Shown here: positions 1 to 8,052 of the stretch, one piece after another
Layout of the letters: each line of letters opens with the position of its first letter
Position numbering within the stretch: position 1 is the first letter of the stretch
Assembly: GCA_032834875.1 (NCBI GenBank)
Contig: CP135238.1
Coordinates: 1,774,001-1,838,000 of the forward strand
Direction: 5' to 3'
Length of the DNA: 64,000 bases
Source of the DNA: Sulfuracidifex metallicus DSM 6482 = JCM 9184
Lineage (GTDB): Archaea; Thermoproteota; Thermoprotei_A; Sulfolobales; Sulfolobaceae
The notes under the pieces: model-generated
What the model saw: only the letters and a program-made list of their open reading frames with translations
Database searches by the model: none
Told to the model about the DNA's origin: nothing
Position numbers and translations under genes: made by a program

Positions 1-650
1 AGGTATCTCTCCATAAGTTCGTTCAGAGTCTGAGTAAGATGGGAATATCTACCGAAGTTAGAGGTCACGAAGTTCAAGTCACCTCTTGGGAGCTTTACGT
101 TAAACAGTTCCACGTACTTAGAGAAAGGTAATGGATACATGATCAAGTTCTTCCCTTGTCCTCTTCTGCCAGGGAAAGTTTCTATTTCCCTCCTTGCAGA
201 CACGGAGAGAGAACCAGTGACCACTAATACGTCGTTCTTAAAGTCACCCTTGTCTATCCTGCTCTTCAGTGCTCTGTGCCATTCCTTGGGATAAGTTATC
301 TCGTCCAGGAGGAGGAAGGAACTAGTTATGTTGTTCGACTTCTTTATCCTCAGGTAGTCCTCAAGTATTTCGTCCAGTTCCTTGTAGTCTACTATCTTGT
401 CGCAAGAGAAGTAGAAGATCGCCTTAGGATCTACGTTATCATCCAAGAGTTTCTTCACCAACAGGATCATTGCTGTAGACTTTCCCACTTGCCTTGGACC
501 CAACACAAAGTTTAGCGAGAATGGAGAGAGGCTTAACTTTTGGATCACGTCAGGTACCCATTTCAATTGGGACTCTTCGAACTTCCTGAATATCTCTATT
601 TCCTTTACCTTGTCCCTAGAGATCCACCATGGGTTATACTCCTCTATCAT
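1..650 (-). CDS. AAA ATPase of the archaeal DUF4143/ATPase type (partial, C-terminus outside window)
   Basis: Reading the minus strand from ATG at 650 gives an open frame of about 216 codons that runs off the window start. It begins MIEEYNPWWISRDK. It contains a Walker A (GPRQVGKST, about residues 45-53) and a Walker B-like LLLDEIT. After that comes a VVTGSLS segment resembling the sensor region of archaeal ATPases that carry a C-terminal DUF4143 nuclease-like domain. That domain would lie outside the window, so the assignment rests on the N-terminal half. Such ATPases are common in Sulfolobales; their cellular role is mostly unknown. A TTTTTAAG box about 25-30 bases upstream, inside the duplicated repeat at 651-714, suggests leaderless transcription from the ATG at 650. 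Confidence 0.8.
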   Translation of the reverse strand, partial: MIEEYNPWWISRDKVKEIEIFRKFEESQLKWVPDVIQKLSLSPFSLNFVLGPRQVGKSTAMILLVKKLLDDNVDPKAIFYFSCDKIVDYKELDEILEDYLRIKKSNNITSSFLLLDEITYPKEWHRALKSRIDKGDFKNDVLVVTGSLSVSARREIETFPGRRGQGKNLIMYPLPFSKYVELFNVKLPRGDLNFVTSNFGRYSHLTQTLNELMERY

Positions 651-714
651 GTTTACTCACACTCCACAGAGACTTAAAAACTTTGTTTACTCACACTCCA
701 CAGAGACTTAAAAA
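651..714. repeat. 30-bp direct repeat, two copies, duplicating a promoter
   Basis: Two identical 30-base copies lie at 651-680 and 685-714, separated by 4 bases. Read on the minus strand, each copy starts TTTTTAAG, a crenarchaeal TATA-like box, and ends GTGAGTAAAC. The proximal copy abuts the ATPase ATG at 650. The tandem duplication therefore gives the ATPase gene two possible TATA boxes 34 bases apart. Only two copies with a 4-base gap exist, so this is not a CRISPR array. Confidence 0.8.
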
Positions 715-923
715 GAAGGAAGGGAAGGTGAAGAGAAAATATAACAACAACAACGATCATTGAGGTATGAATGTTCGATTCCTCATGTTCTCTTCTTCCA
801 GAGCAGGACTTGCAACTGCAGTTTTTATCTCAAGATAAATTAAGAGATACAGTTAGTCTCCTTCTTAATCTGGAAGGTGAGTTCGTCTTGGAAGTATAGC
901 ATCACAACACAAGCTGACTTCCT

Positions 924-1288
<365 letters not shown>

Positions 1289-2370
1289 CTTCATGATTTA
1301 AAACCTTTTTTATAATAAATAAATAAATTTCTAAAATATTTTTTTCAATAAAATCTTTTCTTAAAATAATTCATTATTAAAATATAATTAATAAATAGTT
1401 ATTATGACGTAATATTATATATTATATTAATGCTGGAGTAGTATAGCGCGAGTAGTTCTGCGAGATTACAAACGGCTATCCTTGTTTCCTAACGTTAAGT
1501 TGAAGATAGACTCTTTGAAGTAAAGATTTTGTCCAAGTATTGAAGCCAGAGACAGGCCTTGTAGCCCTAGGTAAATTTAAAGTATTACTATTTTTACTTA
1601 GACAAGGAATTGAGATCAGGTAGACTTTAACATCCTAAAATAATAATAGCTATAATATACTAATTTTATTATTCTCATATCTACTACTTAATTAAAAGTT
1701 CAAGCGTATGGTAATGAAAAACGATAACCCATTTTTTAATTACATTCTGCAATTTCTCTGTTCCTCTTTCATGGCTCTCACCTTCAAGTAGAGCTCTCTC
1801 TCTATATATATATATAGAAGAATGAAAAGTTTCCTCGGGTTTTAACTTTTCCTTACTATTTTTTATATTAGTTTAGGATATTTTCTGAATAAGGAATGAG
1901 ACATTCTTCCTTCGGATTTACGTCGTTAGTAGTTAGTTCGTTTTTCGATCGTGATATATTCTTGTTCAGTATCATTAACTAAGGGTAATTTAGGTCCGAG
2001 TTTCAAAAGACTATCACTTTAACTTTCTCAACTAGTTTACATTGAATGGATATACTACGAACCTTTATGTGTTAACTCATGCATTTATCTATAAGAGATA
2101 ATCTCTAGTTACGCGAGGAAATTCATCTAGACACAGAAGAAAACTTTTGTGTAGGACTTAGCATTATTTCCAATATAGGTATCTAAGAAGTAGTCATAGT
2201 GTACCGTAAGATACTATTATCTTTGCCTTTCATTTCATAGTTTATTTTAGCCTTCATATAGGAATAGAGCTTTTCATTAAAAATATTTCACTAATTTTTT
2301 AAGATTATAGAAATAATGATTATAATAATATAAGTTTAGCTTTTATTTATTAAAATCTGTTATAATTATT
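1289..2370. other. Long AT-rich stretch without a recognisable gene
   Basis: About 1.1 kb of very AT-rich DNA next to the IS-like end and the truncated SQR gene. I see no open frame with protein-like composition on either strand, no tRNA-like fold and no CRISPR repeat. It includes a short simple TA run near 1802-1815. It is probably decayed intergenic DNA. Confidence 0.5.
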
Positions 2371-2520
2371 GTGGAAAGAAAGATTGAGGAAAGACATTAT
2401 GTTTTCTTCTGCGTTTCTCTCATTCTATATCTATTAGCAGATAATGAAGGTAAAGTGGTAGATTTCCTTAATTATCTTTTAGATCCTTTAGGTTTATATG
2501 AATTTCTTTCACAAAAATAA
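2371..2520 (+). CDS. Possible small protein, 49 aa
   Basis: A GTG at 2371 opens a 49-codon frame to TAA at 2518-2520. The product starts MERKIEERHYVFFCVSLILY and has mixed, protein-like composition with one hydrophobic patch. I do not recognise it; it could equally be a remnant of a longer gene lost in this gene-poor stretch. No clear ribosome binding site is visible. Confidence 0.25.
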   Translation: MERKIEERHYVFFCVSLILYLLADNEGKVVDFLNYLLDPLGLYEFLSQK

Positions 2521-2695
2521 TAAGTATTGAAAGATACTCTTGATCTAGACTCTTTTATTCTGAAAACAGAAGAAAAGAGGGTCAAACCAGAGAATTCCAA
2601 TGTATGAAGACAGACTAATATTGTAAATGCATGAATTTGACTCCAAAGAGGTCTTTCATTCATCACTCTCCGCTTAGCTTAGATATGCTCTCCAT

Positions 2696-2887
2696 GTGAA
2701 GGCTAAATTTTACTCACGCGATGGAAAATTAAGGGATGAAAAGAACGTAAGAAACCTTAAGGAAGCCCTCAATACGGCTGAGGATCATTTTTTAATAGAA
2801 ATATATGACGATCATGGAAAAAGACTACTCGTATATATCAAGTGTTTAAATCTGGACGGAAAACCTCAACGGCATAAAATCCTCTAA
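2696..2887 (+). CDS. Small hypothetical protein, 63 aa
   Basis: A GTG start at 2696 gives a 63-residue product starting MKAKFYSRDGKLRDEK, with charged, protein-like composition (beta-hairpin-like start, a helix, then strand IEIYDDHGKRLLVYIK). I do not recognise the family. It stands alone, 180 bases upstream of the methyltransferase gene and on the same strand, so it could be part of the defence island, perhaps a small regulator. That role is only a guess from position. Confidence 0.45.
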   Translation: MKAKFYSRDGKLRDEKNVRNLKEALNTAEDHFLIEIYDDHGKRLLVYIKCLNLDGKPQRHKIL

Positions 2888-3066
2888 GATTCTAGGAATT
2901 CAACTATTATTTTTTATATAAAGTAGTAATTCTTAATGAAAATCCTTTTTTAGATCTCTTATATTTACTGATAACTGGTTTTTCAGTACTACTTTCGTTG
3001 ATTATAACCTAAATCTAAACTCCAGATGTCAGGAAAGTTTTTATCTTGATCTAAGGACAAGTTTCC

Positions 3067-3930
3067 ATGATCAAAGTAATCTTCGGCGATTCGAGGAACA
3101 TGAGTGAGATCGTTGATGAAAGCGTGGGTTTAGTGCTAACTTCACCTCCCTATTATAACGCTCCTTTCGATTTTCCAGATCTCTTTCCCAGTTACTCCGC
3201 CTACCTAGACCTCCTGAAGGGTGTAGGAAAGGAGGTTCACAGAGTCTTGGAAAAAGGTAGGGCTGCGGTTTTCGTTACCGCAGACGTGAGGATCGACGGA
3301 GTACTTTACCCTATAGTTGCAGACCTCATAAAGATCATGCAAGACTTAGGCTTTAAATATCAGGAGAGGATAATCTGGAAGAAACCCGAGGGTTACATAC
3401 GCATAAGCAGAAGGAGTGGTGTACTAATTCAACACCCTTACCCTCTGTATTTCTATCCAGATAACATTTACGAGGATATTGTAATATTCAAGAAACAAGG
3501 TAACTTCACTCCCAAGAATAAAGAGGAGAGCAAGATAGATATTACCAAGTTTCAAAGGGAGAAATGGTACTCTAACGTTTGGGAGATAACTAACGTTCTA
3601 CCTAACAACAAGTTATCTAAGTTTACTGCTCCTTTCCCCGAGGATCTTGCCAGGAGAATCATCACCTTGTACTCATACGTGGGAGACGTAGTTCTAGACC
3701 CGTTTACTGGCACTGGCACTACTTTGAAGGTCGCCAGAGAGATGGGGAGGAACGCAGTGGGATACGAGATTGATCTGGAGCTGAAAGACGTAATTAGGGA
3801 AAGGATCCCGGTAAGTACACTCTTCGGAGAAGAAAAAGTAGAGTTCCTAGAAAGAGAGGATGCGAAGAGATTATCCTCTAATATGCGTGCCAAGATTAAT
3901 GAAAAATTGGAGAACAAGAAAGTGAGTTGA
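3067..3930 (+). CDS. DNA (cytosine-N4-type) methyltransferase of a restriction-modification system
   Basis: A 287-residue DNA methyltransferase of the beta order. The catalytic motif IV TSPPYY sits near residues 25-30, and the SAM-binding motif I DPFTGTGTT near 211-219. The SPPY form is typical of enzymes making N4-methylcytosine, though N6-adenine cannot be excluded. The protein would transfer a methyl group from S-adenosylmethionine to its target site and protect host DNA from the partner nuclease encoded immediately downstream (TTG start at 3932, one base after the stop). Its target sequence cannot be read from the gene. It is the first gene of the 3-10 kb defence island. Confidence 0.88.
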   Translation: MIKVIFGDSRNMSEIVDESVGLVLTSPPYYNAPFDFPDLFPSYSAYLDLLKGVGKEVHRVLEKGRAAVFVTADVRIDGVLYPIVADLIKIMQDLGFKYQERIIWKKPEGYIRISRRSGVLIQHPYPLYFYPDNIYEDIVIFKKQGNFTPKNKEESKIDITKFQREKWYSNVWEITNVLPNNKLSKFTAPFPEDLARRIITLYSYVGDVVLDPFTGTGTTLKVAREMGRNAVGYEIDLELKDVIRERIPVSTLFGEEKVEFLEREDAKRLSSNMRAKINEKLENKKVS

Positions 3931-3931
3931 C

Positions 3932-4732
3932 TTGAGATTTGAGGGTGTTGTGGAGGGAATACGTTATCAGCCTACATTCAGGTTACCCAAGCTTGAGACC
4001 TTTGAAGACCTTGAGGATGGGATCAAGAGAAGGGCTTTCTTCAATTATTCGCATGAAGGTCAAAACTTCGCGGTCAGTTGGTGGGTCTCACCTAAGAGAA
4101 CTAGGTCTTATCCATATGCAAGAGTATACAATACCTTGCAATCACAGAAGAGAGTAACTATAATACCCATAGTTAAGGATGAAGGGAAAGGAGGTGATAG
4201 AGACTTTCTACAATGGGATACAGTCTCCCTCATGACTTTGCTTCAGGTTTACGTCGTAGTAGCGTACTATGAAAGGGCAACCTTGAATCATAGAATTAAG
4301 GATAAGATTACCTCTCAAGAGTTTGATTATGAATATCTCAGGAAGAAATTTAAGGAGTTATCGTCATATCAATCGGATGCCTATCATTGGAACCTTGAAC
4401 AGCTATCGCCATCCAACATTGAAGAGATTGGGAGGAAAGCCGTAGAGTCTTACGAGAGAATATCAAAGGAACTTAACGTCGAGATGCATGATCTGAAATT
4501 TGCAATGAGAAGAATAGAGGAGATAAGTAGGAGTGCAGATGAGTTCAAGAATAATTCTAGGAAGAGGTCTATGGAGGCACAGAGCAGGGAATTGAGGACG
4601 ATTCAACCTAAAGAAAGAGTAAAGGGTGAAAAGGCTTCAATAGATATTCAAAACTACTTAGGTGGACTTTACCACTTCACCTTGGATGAAGCTTACATAA
4701 ATCAGCGACGTCGTCTGTATGGTGGAGGCTAA
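3932..4732 (+). pseudogene. Restriction endonuclease, N-terminal part (frameshifted)
   Basis: The frame opens with TTG at 3932, directly after the methyltransferase stop, and gives 266 residues ending YINQRRRLYGGG. The position after a methyltransferase and the continuation in the next frame point to the cognate endonuclease. At about 4700 the reading should pass by +1 into the next frame. Joining ATA (4697-4699) to ATC (4701-4703) gives DEAYI followed by ISDVVCMVEAKNS, which rebuilds a D-Xn-E-X-K nuclease core. One surplus A in ATAAATC therefore splits the catalytic site. As it stands the product lacks the EAK half and should be inactive. The N-terminal region has no family that I recognise. 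Confidence 0.65.
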
Positions 4733-5033
4733 GAACTCTGCGGGCCGTCCACTTCCATCAGAGGATGACATAAAAGATGGACTCATGAAAATGATTGTTT
4801 ACTCTAACCTCAAGAAGCTTTTCTACTTAGAGAAAGAGTCAAAGTTTCAGATTGCAAGAATAAGGCCAATACTGAAGCTTACTGGAGGAGGGAATCTATG
4901 TGACAAAGATTATGAAATTCTGGAGGACCTACTTCATGAGGCTAAGACAAATAACTTTGAGGTACTTTATCAGGAGAGAATAGTAAAGAAGGATGAGAAT
5001 AAAGAGCTGAGATATATGGATTTCGTCTGTTGA
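4719..5033 (+). pseudogene. Restriction endonuclease, C-terminal part (frameshifted)
   Basis: This 104-residue frame carries the second half of the split nuclease. The part before the first ATG (4701-4718) encodes ISDVVC, then MVEAKNSAGRPLPSEDD follows. EAK is the usual E-X-K half of a PD-(D/E)XK active site, and the preceding acidic residue lies in the upstream frame (LDEAY near 4685-4696). The ATG at 4719 may allow separate translation, but this product would lack the first catalytic acid. If the surplus A near 4700 is removed, the whole enzyme would be about 367 residues. Confidence 0.65.
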
Positions 5034-5518
5034 CATGAAATCTGCACGTTATACTTGATTACCTCTCACATTGTGAGGTTTCTCTCTAGTTCATATTTAC
5101 ATCTCTTTTTGAGATAAATATGGATAATTCCTGAGATCCATGATCATGTTGGAAAAGTTCTTCCTACCGCATAACCTATAGTGACAATGAACGTCATTTA
5201 TCTTTTATTCTCGTTCGGGTTATAGAAAACAGGAAGAGTCACGATTGACGTTCTTAGTAATTACCTTATTTTTCTCTCCACCGTTAAAATCTGCGTCACT
5301 ATATAACACGTAGCTTATCCCGAAAATGTGTGTCATCTATGCTCTTCATGAGGCCATCTAACTATTCCATGTCGATGAAGTATTCACAACTAAGGATTTC
5401 TCGATAGTCCGCTGGAAAAGTCCCAGTTATCATCCTAACCTTCAAGCTTAGGCTCTTTACCACAAAATTATGAACCTCTTAAATCCATTATATATTAGGT
5501 ATATACCCATATAGCATA
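5034..5518. other. Gap with a small palindrome and possible coding debris
   Basis: A perfect palindrome CTCACA-T-TGTGAG lies at 5065-5077, 30 bases after the nuclease stop, and could be a terminator or a binding site. On the minus strand, 5220-5336 holds a 38-codon frame starting MTHIFGISYVLYSDADFNGG. Short related pieces in other frames follow upstream of it (towards 5450), broken by stops. This looks like a decayed gene of unknown type. Confidence 0.35.
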
Positions 5519-5794
5519 ATGGGAAGTAAAACTATCACTATTGAGGTAAGTGAAGAACTAGCTAGGCTAATCGAGAAAATGATTCAACTGGGAATAGCTA
5601 AGTCAAAAAATGAAGCAGTTAACATGCTTATAGAATCAGGAAGGAGTGAAGTGGAGGAGAAGATCAGGAAACAAGAAGAGGTACTCAAACTGGTGGATGA
5701 ATGGGTAAAAGAAGGTTTTCCTTACAGACATCTTGATATGTCAGACCTAAGACAGGAGAGGACAGAGAAATCCGTCATTAACAGCGACAGGTAA
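5519..5794 (+). CDS. VapB-like antitoxin
   Basis: A 91-residue protein starting MGSKTITIEVSEELARLIEK, with a ribbon-helix-helix-type DNA-binding N-terminus and a basic/acidic helical tail (DEWVKEGFPYRHLDMSD). Such proteins are the antitoxins of VapBC pairs in Sulfolobales: they bind the PIN-domain toxin and repress their own promoter. A TATA-like stretch (ATTATATATTAGG) lies about 30 bases upstream of the ATG at 5519. The gene after it is a damaged PIN-domain toxin, so the antitoxin may now be an orphan. It may still regulate DNA or counter another VapC in the genome. Confidence 0.7.
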   Translation: MGSKTITIEVSEELARLIEKMIQLGIAKSKNEAVNMLIESGRSEVEEKIRKQEEVLKLVDEWVKEGFPYRHLDMSDLRQERTEKSVINSDR

Positions 5795-5823
5795 AAGCTA
5801 AAATGAGCTACTATAAAAAATAA

Positions 5824-6019
5824 GACATTTATTATCTCGATACTAACATTATTCTGTCTTATAGTAGAGGACGTACACTTCGATAAAGCCAAGAAGTTGA
5901 AGAAATTAAGTCATTTAGTCACTGGGGAAATAACCTTGATAGAGCTCAGCTCTTTCTTTTCTAGGAAGATTTTAAGTACCATTCTACATAAACGTCGAAC
6001 CCTTAAGAGTAAAGAGTGA
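5824..6019 (+). pseudogene. vapC: VapC-type PIN-domain toxin remnant
   Basis: From 5824 one frame reads DIYYLDTNIILS, the hallmark PIN start with its first metal-binding aspartate. At about 5860 the similarity moves to another frame, VEDVHFDKAKKLKKL, followed by GEITLIELSSFF, which matches the PIN segment with the conserved glutamate. It stops at 6017-6019. There is no start codon in frame (TAA immediately precedes), and the C-terminal half with the remaining acidic residues is gone. About 65 residues remain of the usual 130. It is a dead toxin gene directly behind an intact VapB-like antitoxin. Confidence 0.65.
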
Positions 6020-6031
6020 TAGGAAGCTAGA

Positions 6032-6472
6032 TTACTCCACAAAAGTACATCTTATCACGTTAGTATACTTTTTACAGATCTCTAGATCATCTCTTAGAAC
6101 TATTCCCTTACTCTTAACGTCCCAAATCACGGGATTATTCTTCCTGATTGCCTTATCGAACTCCCCTTCATTTATGGGGATGACTTCGAAACCTGGGGGA
6201 AAGTCCAGCCTCAACCCCAACAGAAGGTACGTTGATTTTATGAGAAGCTCGGCGGAAATCTGACAGTTTGTAGAGGAAACGTCATACAAACCCTCCTTGA
6301 ACGATTCCTTTGAAGCTTTCAGGTAATTCAAAGACCTTTTGCAAAGAAGCACTGCATTTTGAAACGAAGACACATGAAAGCTAATGTTCTCGTGGTAAAA
6401 AGAATTACTGATATAAGAGGCTAAACAGTGGGATAAAATCAAGTAGGTTGGGTTTCCAAAGAGGATCTTCAT
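6032..6472 (-). CDS. HEPN-domain-like protein
   Basis: From about residue 45 the 146-residue frame reads like an archaeal HEPN domain: SLNYLKASKESFKEGLYD, then SAELLIKSTYLLLG, then a C-terminal IRKNNPVIWDVK segment. HEPN proteins are helical and often act in toxin-antitoxin or other defence systems, sometimes as RNases. The RX4-6H active motif is not evident here, so it may be catalytically silent or decayed. The first 40 residues (MKILFGNPTYL...) do not fit the family; a GTG at 6352 may be the true start. No minimal nucleotidyltransferase partner lies next to it. Confidence 0.5.
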   Translation of the reverse strand: MKILFGNPTYLILSHCLASYISNSFYHENISFHVSSFQNAVLLCKRSLNYLKASKESFKEGLYDVSSTNCQISAELLIKSTYLLLGLRLDFPPGFEVIPINEGEFDKAIRKNNPVIWDVKSKGIVLRDDLEICKKYTNVIRCTFVE

Positions 6473-6583
6473 GGTTTACATCTGTCTTGAGGAGAAGAAC
6501 TTGCTCATAGATGCGTTAAAAATACGTTACAAGATAAACTTTGAGCTAACTCTATTTAATTTCAATTATCTCTTCCTCTCTTT

Positions 6584-7822
6584 CTAGATAAGTGAAGAGA
6601 TCACCGTCTTCATTCTCTCAAAGTTCTCTTCCATTTTCTCCATTGGGTCTATGGAAACTAGGTAAACCTTTCTTCCATCCCTGAGCTTCAGGTCTATCCA
6701 TCCTACAACTTGTCCGTTCACCTTTCTTTTCATCATTTCCTCGTAAATCCGGATAGTGCTCTCCTCCTCTCCCTGTTTAGCCTTTCTATTCAGTAAACCA
6801 GGAAACACAAGTAATGTAGCATCAGAACTAAACTCGTAAGTGTAAGCCATTGCCTTAAATCTGCCCTCCGTAATGTACGTTGGACTGAGGGAATACTTAC
6901 ATTCAATTATTATTAATTTCCTTTTCCTTTCGCTCTCCTTTATTATGGAGAGATCGGGTCTTCCTAGTACGCTTTTAGTGAATTTCTCGTCCATGGCATC
7001 AACACTCTCGATCAGGTCTTTTATACCGTAAGACGTAGGATCTACGTTAAACGCTAAATGAAGAAGTTCGTTTCCTAAGCTCCCTTCCATGAAACCTTCC
7101 TTTCCCTTAATAGTGAACCCTTTCTCCTTTAGTACTTTCATGACTATCATGTATACGAAGAGCTCGTAAAGCTTGCTGATTACTATCTTGACGTCTTTCC
7201 TCCCTCCTCTGGATTTGATTCCCATCTTGCTCCTCTTCGAGATCAAGTAGGCGCGATAACTGTTTCTCAGCCAGTCGGGAGAGTTTTCGTCTATTGAGGG
7301 AATTGACGGCTCGGGAAGCAACTTTTTTCTCTCATATGCCTTTTTGATTTCTCTTCTCATTTCATGATAGAAGCTGAAGGGCTCAATAGCGGAATAGTTC
7401 AACTTGTCTTTAGCGTTTCTCAATGTCTCCCTTGCTATCCAGGCCAGAAAAGATAGCTCCTTAGACCTTAGATTTGGCTGGAGATAAGCTACATTGAAGG
7501 GAAGGGTAGTTAATGACCTGGAAACATCTAGGATTCCATACACATCTTCTCCGGTTTCGGATAGGTATTCCCTTCTAACCCACTGATCCCTTAACCCTGA
7601 GTTGATAGCTCTGTTAACTGTCCTCAGAGCCGAGTAAGTTAAGTACGCTGAAATGACTTGTTGAGCATCATCTAAGTTCATGGCGTCAACTTTATCCAGG
7701 ATCCTACTTAGCTTAGAGAAAGAGTCCACTCCCCTATATTGTAAGTAGAATCTGGATGTAAGCTCTATAAGACGTTTATCTCTAGCGTTAAGTGATTTCC
7801 GTTGGTTTTGATTTCCCTTCAA
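6584..7822 (-). CDS. McrC-like PD-(D/E)XK restriction nuclease
   Basis: A 412-residue protein with a McrC/DUF2357-like layout. An N-terminal region carries GEDVYGILDVSRSL (about residues 91-104), where McrC proteins have their conserved strand. A helix KLYELFVY (217-224) follows. The C-terminal PD-(D/E)XK nuclease has D290 in GRPD and E307/K309 in IIIECKY. It would be the cutting subunit driven by the McrB-like AAA+ motor encoded upstream on the same strand (8049-9839). The genes are 226 bases apart, so either a long leader or a second promoter lies between them. Type IV McrBC enzymes cut DNA carrying modified bases. It could also belong to an uncharacterised relative of that family. Confidence 0.75.
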   Translation of the reverse strand: MKGNQNQRKSLNARDKRLIELTSRFYLQYRGVDSFSKLSRILDKVDAMNLDDAQQVISAYLTYSALRTVNRAINSGLRDQWVRREYLSETGEDVYGILDVSRSLTTLPFNVAYLQPNLRSKELSFLAWIARETLRNAKDKLNYSAIEPFSFYHEMRREIKKAYERKKLLPEPSIPSIDENSPDWLRNSYRAYLISKRSKMGIKSRGGRKDVKIVISKLYELFVYMIVMKVLKEKGFTIKGKEGFMEGSLGNELLHLAFNVDPTSYGIKDLIESVDAMDEKFTKSVLGRPDLSIIKESERKRKLIIIECKYSLSPTYITEGRFKAMAYTYEFSSDATLLVFPGLLNRKAKQGEEESTIRIYEEMMKRKVNGQVVGWIDLKLRDGRKVYLVSIDPMEKMEENFERMKTVISSLI

Positions 7823-7881
7823 GATATCATTGATAGGTGAAAGAAAATTATATATGTTAATTATTATCGCATAATCATAAA

Positions 7882-8052
7882 ATGACTATCTTCTTGACTG
7901 AAAATAATGGATATTTCTATGATTATGCTGATAGTCCACATGCATACTTTAGTATTAAAGAATTGAGACTCACTTTCACGTTGTACTCTAAATCTAGAAT
8001 TGGTGTACATGAATATAGATCGAACTTAATACACGAATCTCATGTTTTTTAA
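7882..8052 (+). CDS. Possible small protein between the mcr-like genes, 56 aa
   Basis: An ATG at 7882 opens 56 codons to TAA at 8050-8052. The product starts MTIFLTENNGYFYDYADSPH. It is on the opposite strand to both McrB-like and McrC-like genes and overlaps the end of the McrB-like gene by four bases. I do not recognise it. Composition is protein-like, but the short length and antisense position make it uncertain. Confidence 0.2.
   Translation: MTIFLTENNGYFYDYADSPHAYFSIKELRLTFTLYSKSRIGVHEYRSNLIHESHVF

Noticed and set aside
276-515. Plus-strand frame in the first kilobase
   Set aside because: It is the reverse shadow of the minus-strand ATPase, which has Walker A and B motifs.
651-714. CRISPR-like repeat
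   Set aside because: Only two copies separated by 4 bases; there is no spacer-sized unit and no cas gene in view.
1430-1500. Possible tRNA-like stretch in the gene-poor region
   Set aside because: No acceptor stem or T-loop GTTCRAAT pattern could be matched.
2472-2666. Minus-strand frame of 64 residues
   Set aside because: No protein-like pattern, no ribosome site, and it overlaps the more plausible plus-strand frame at 2371-2520.
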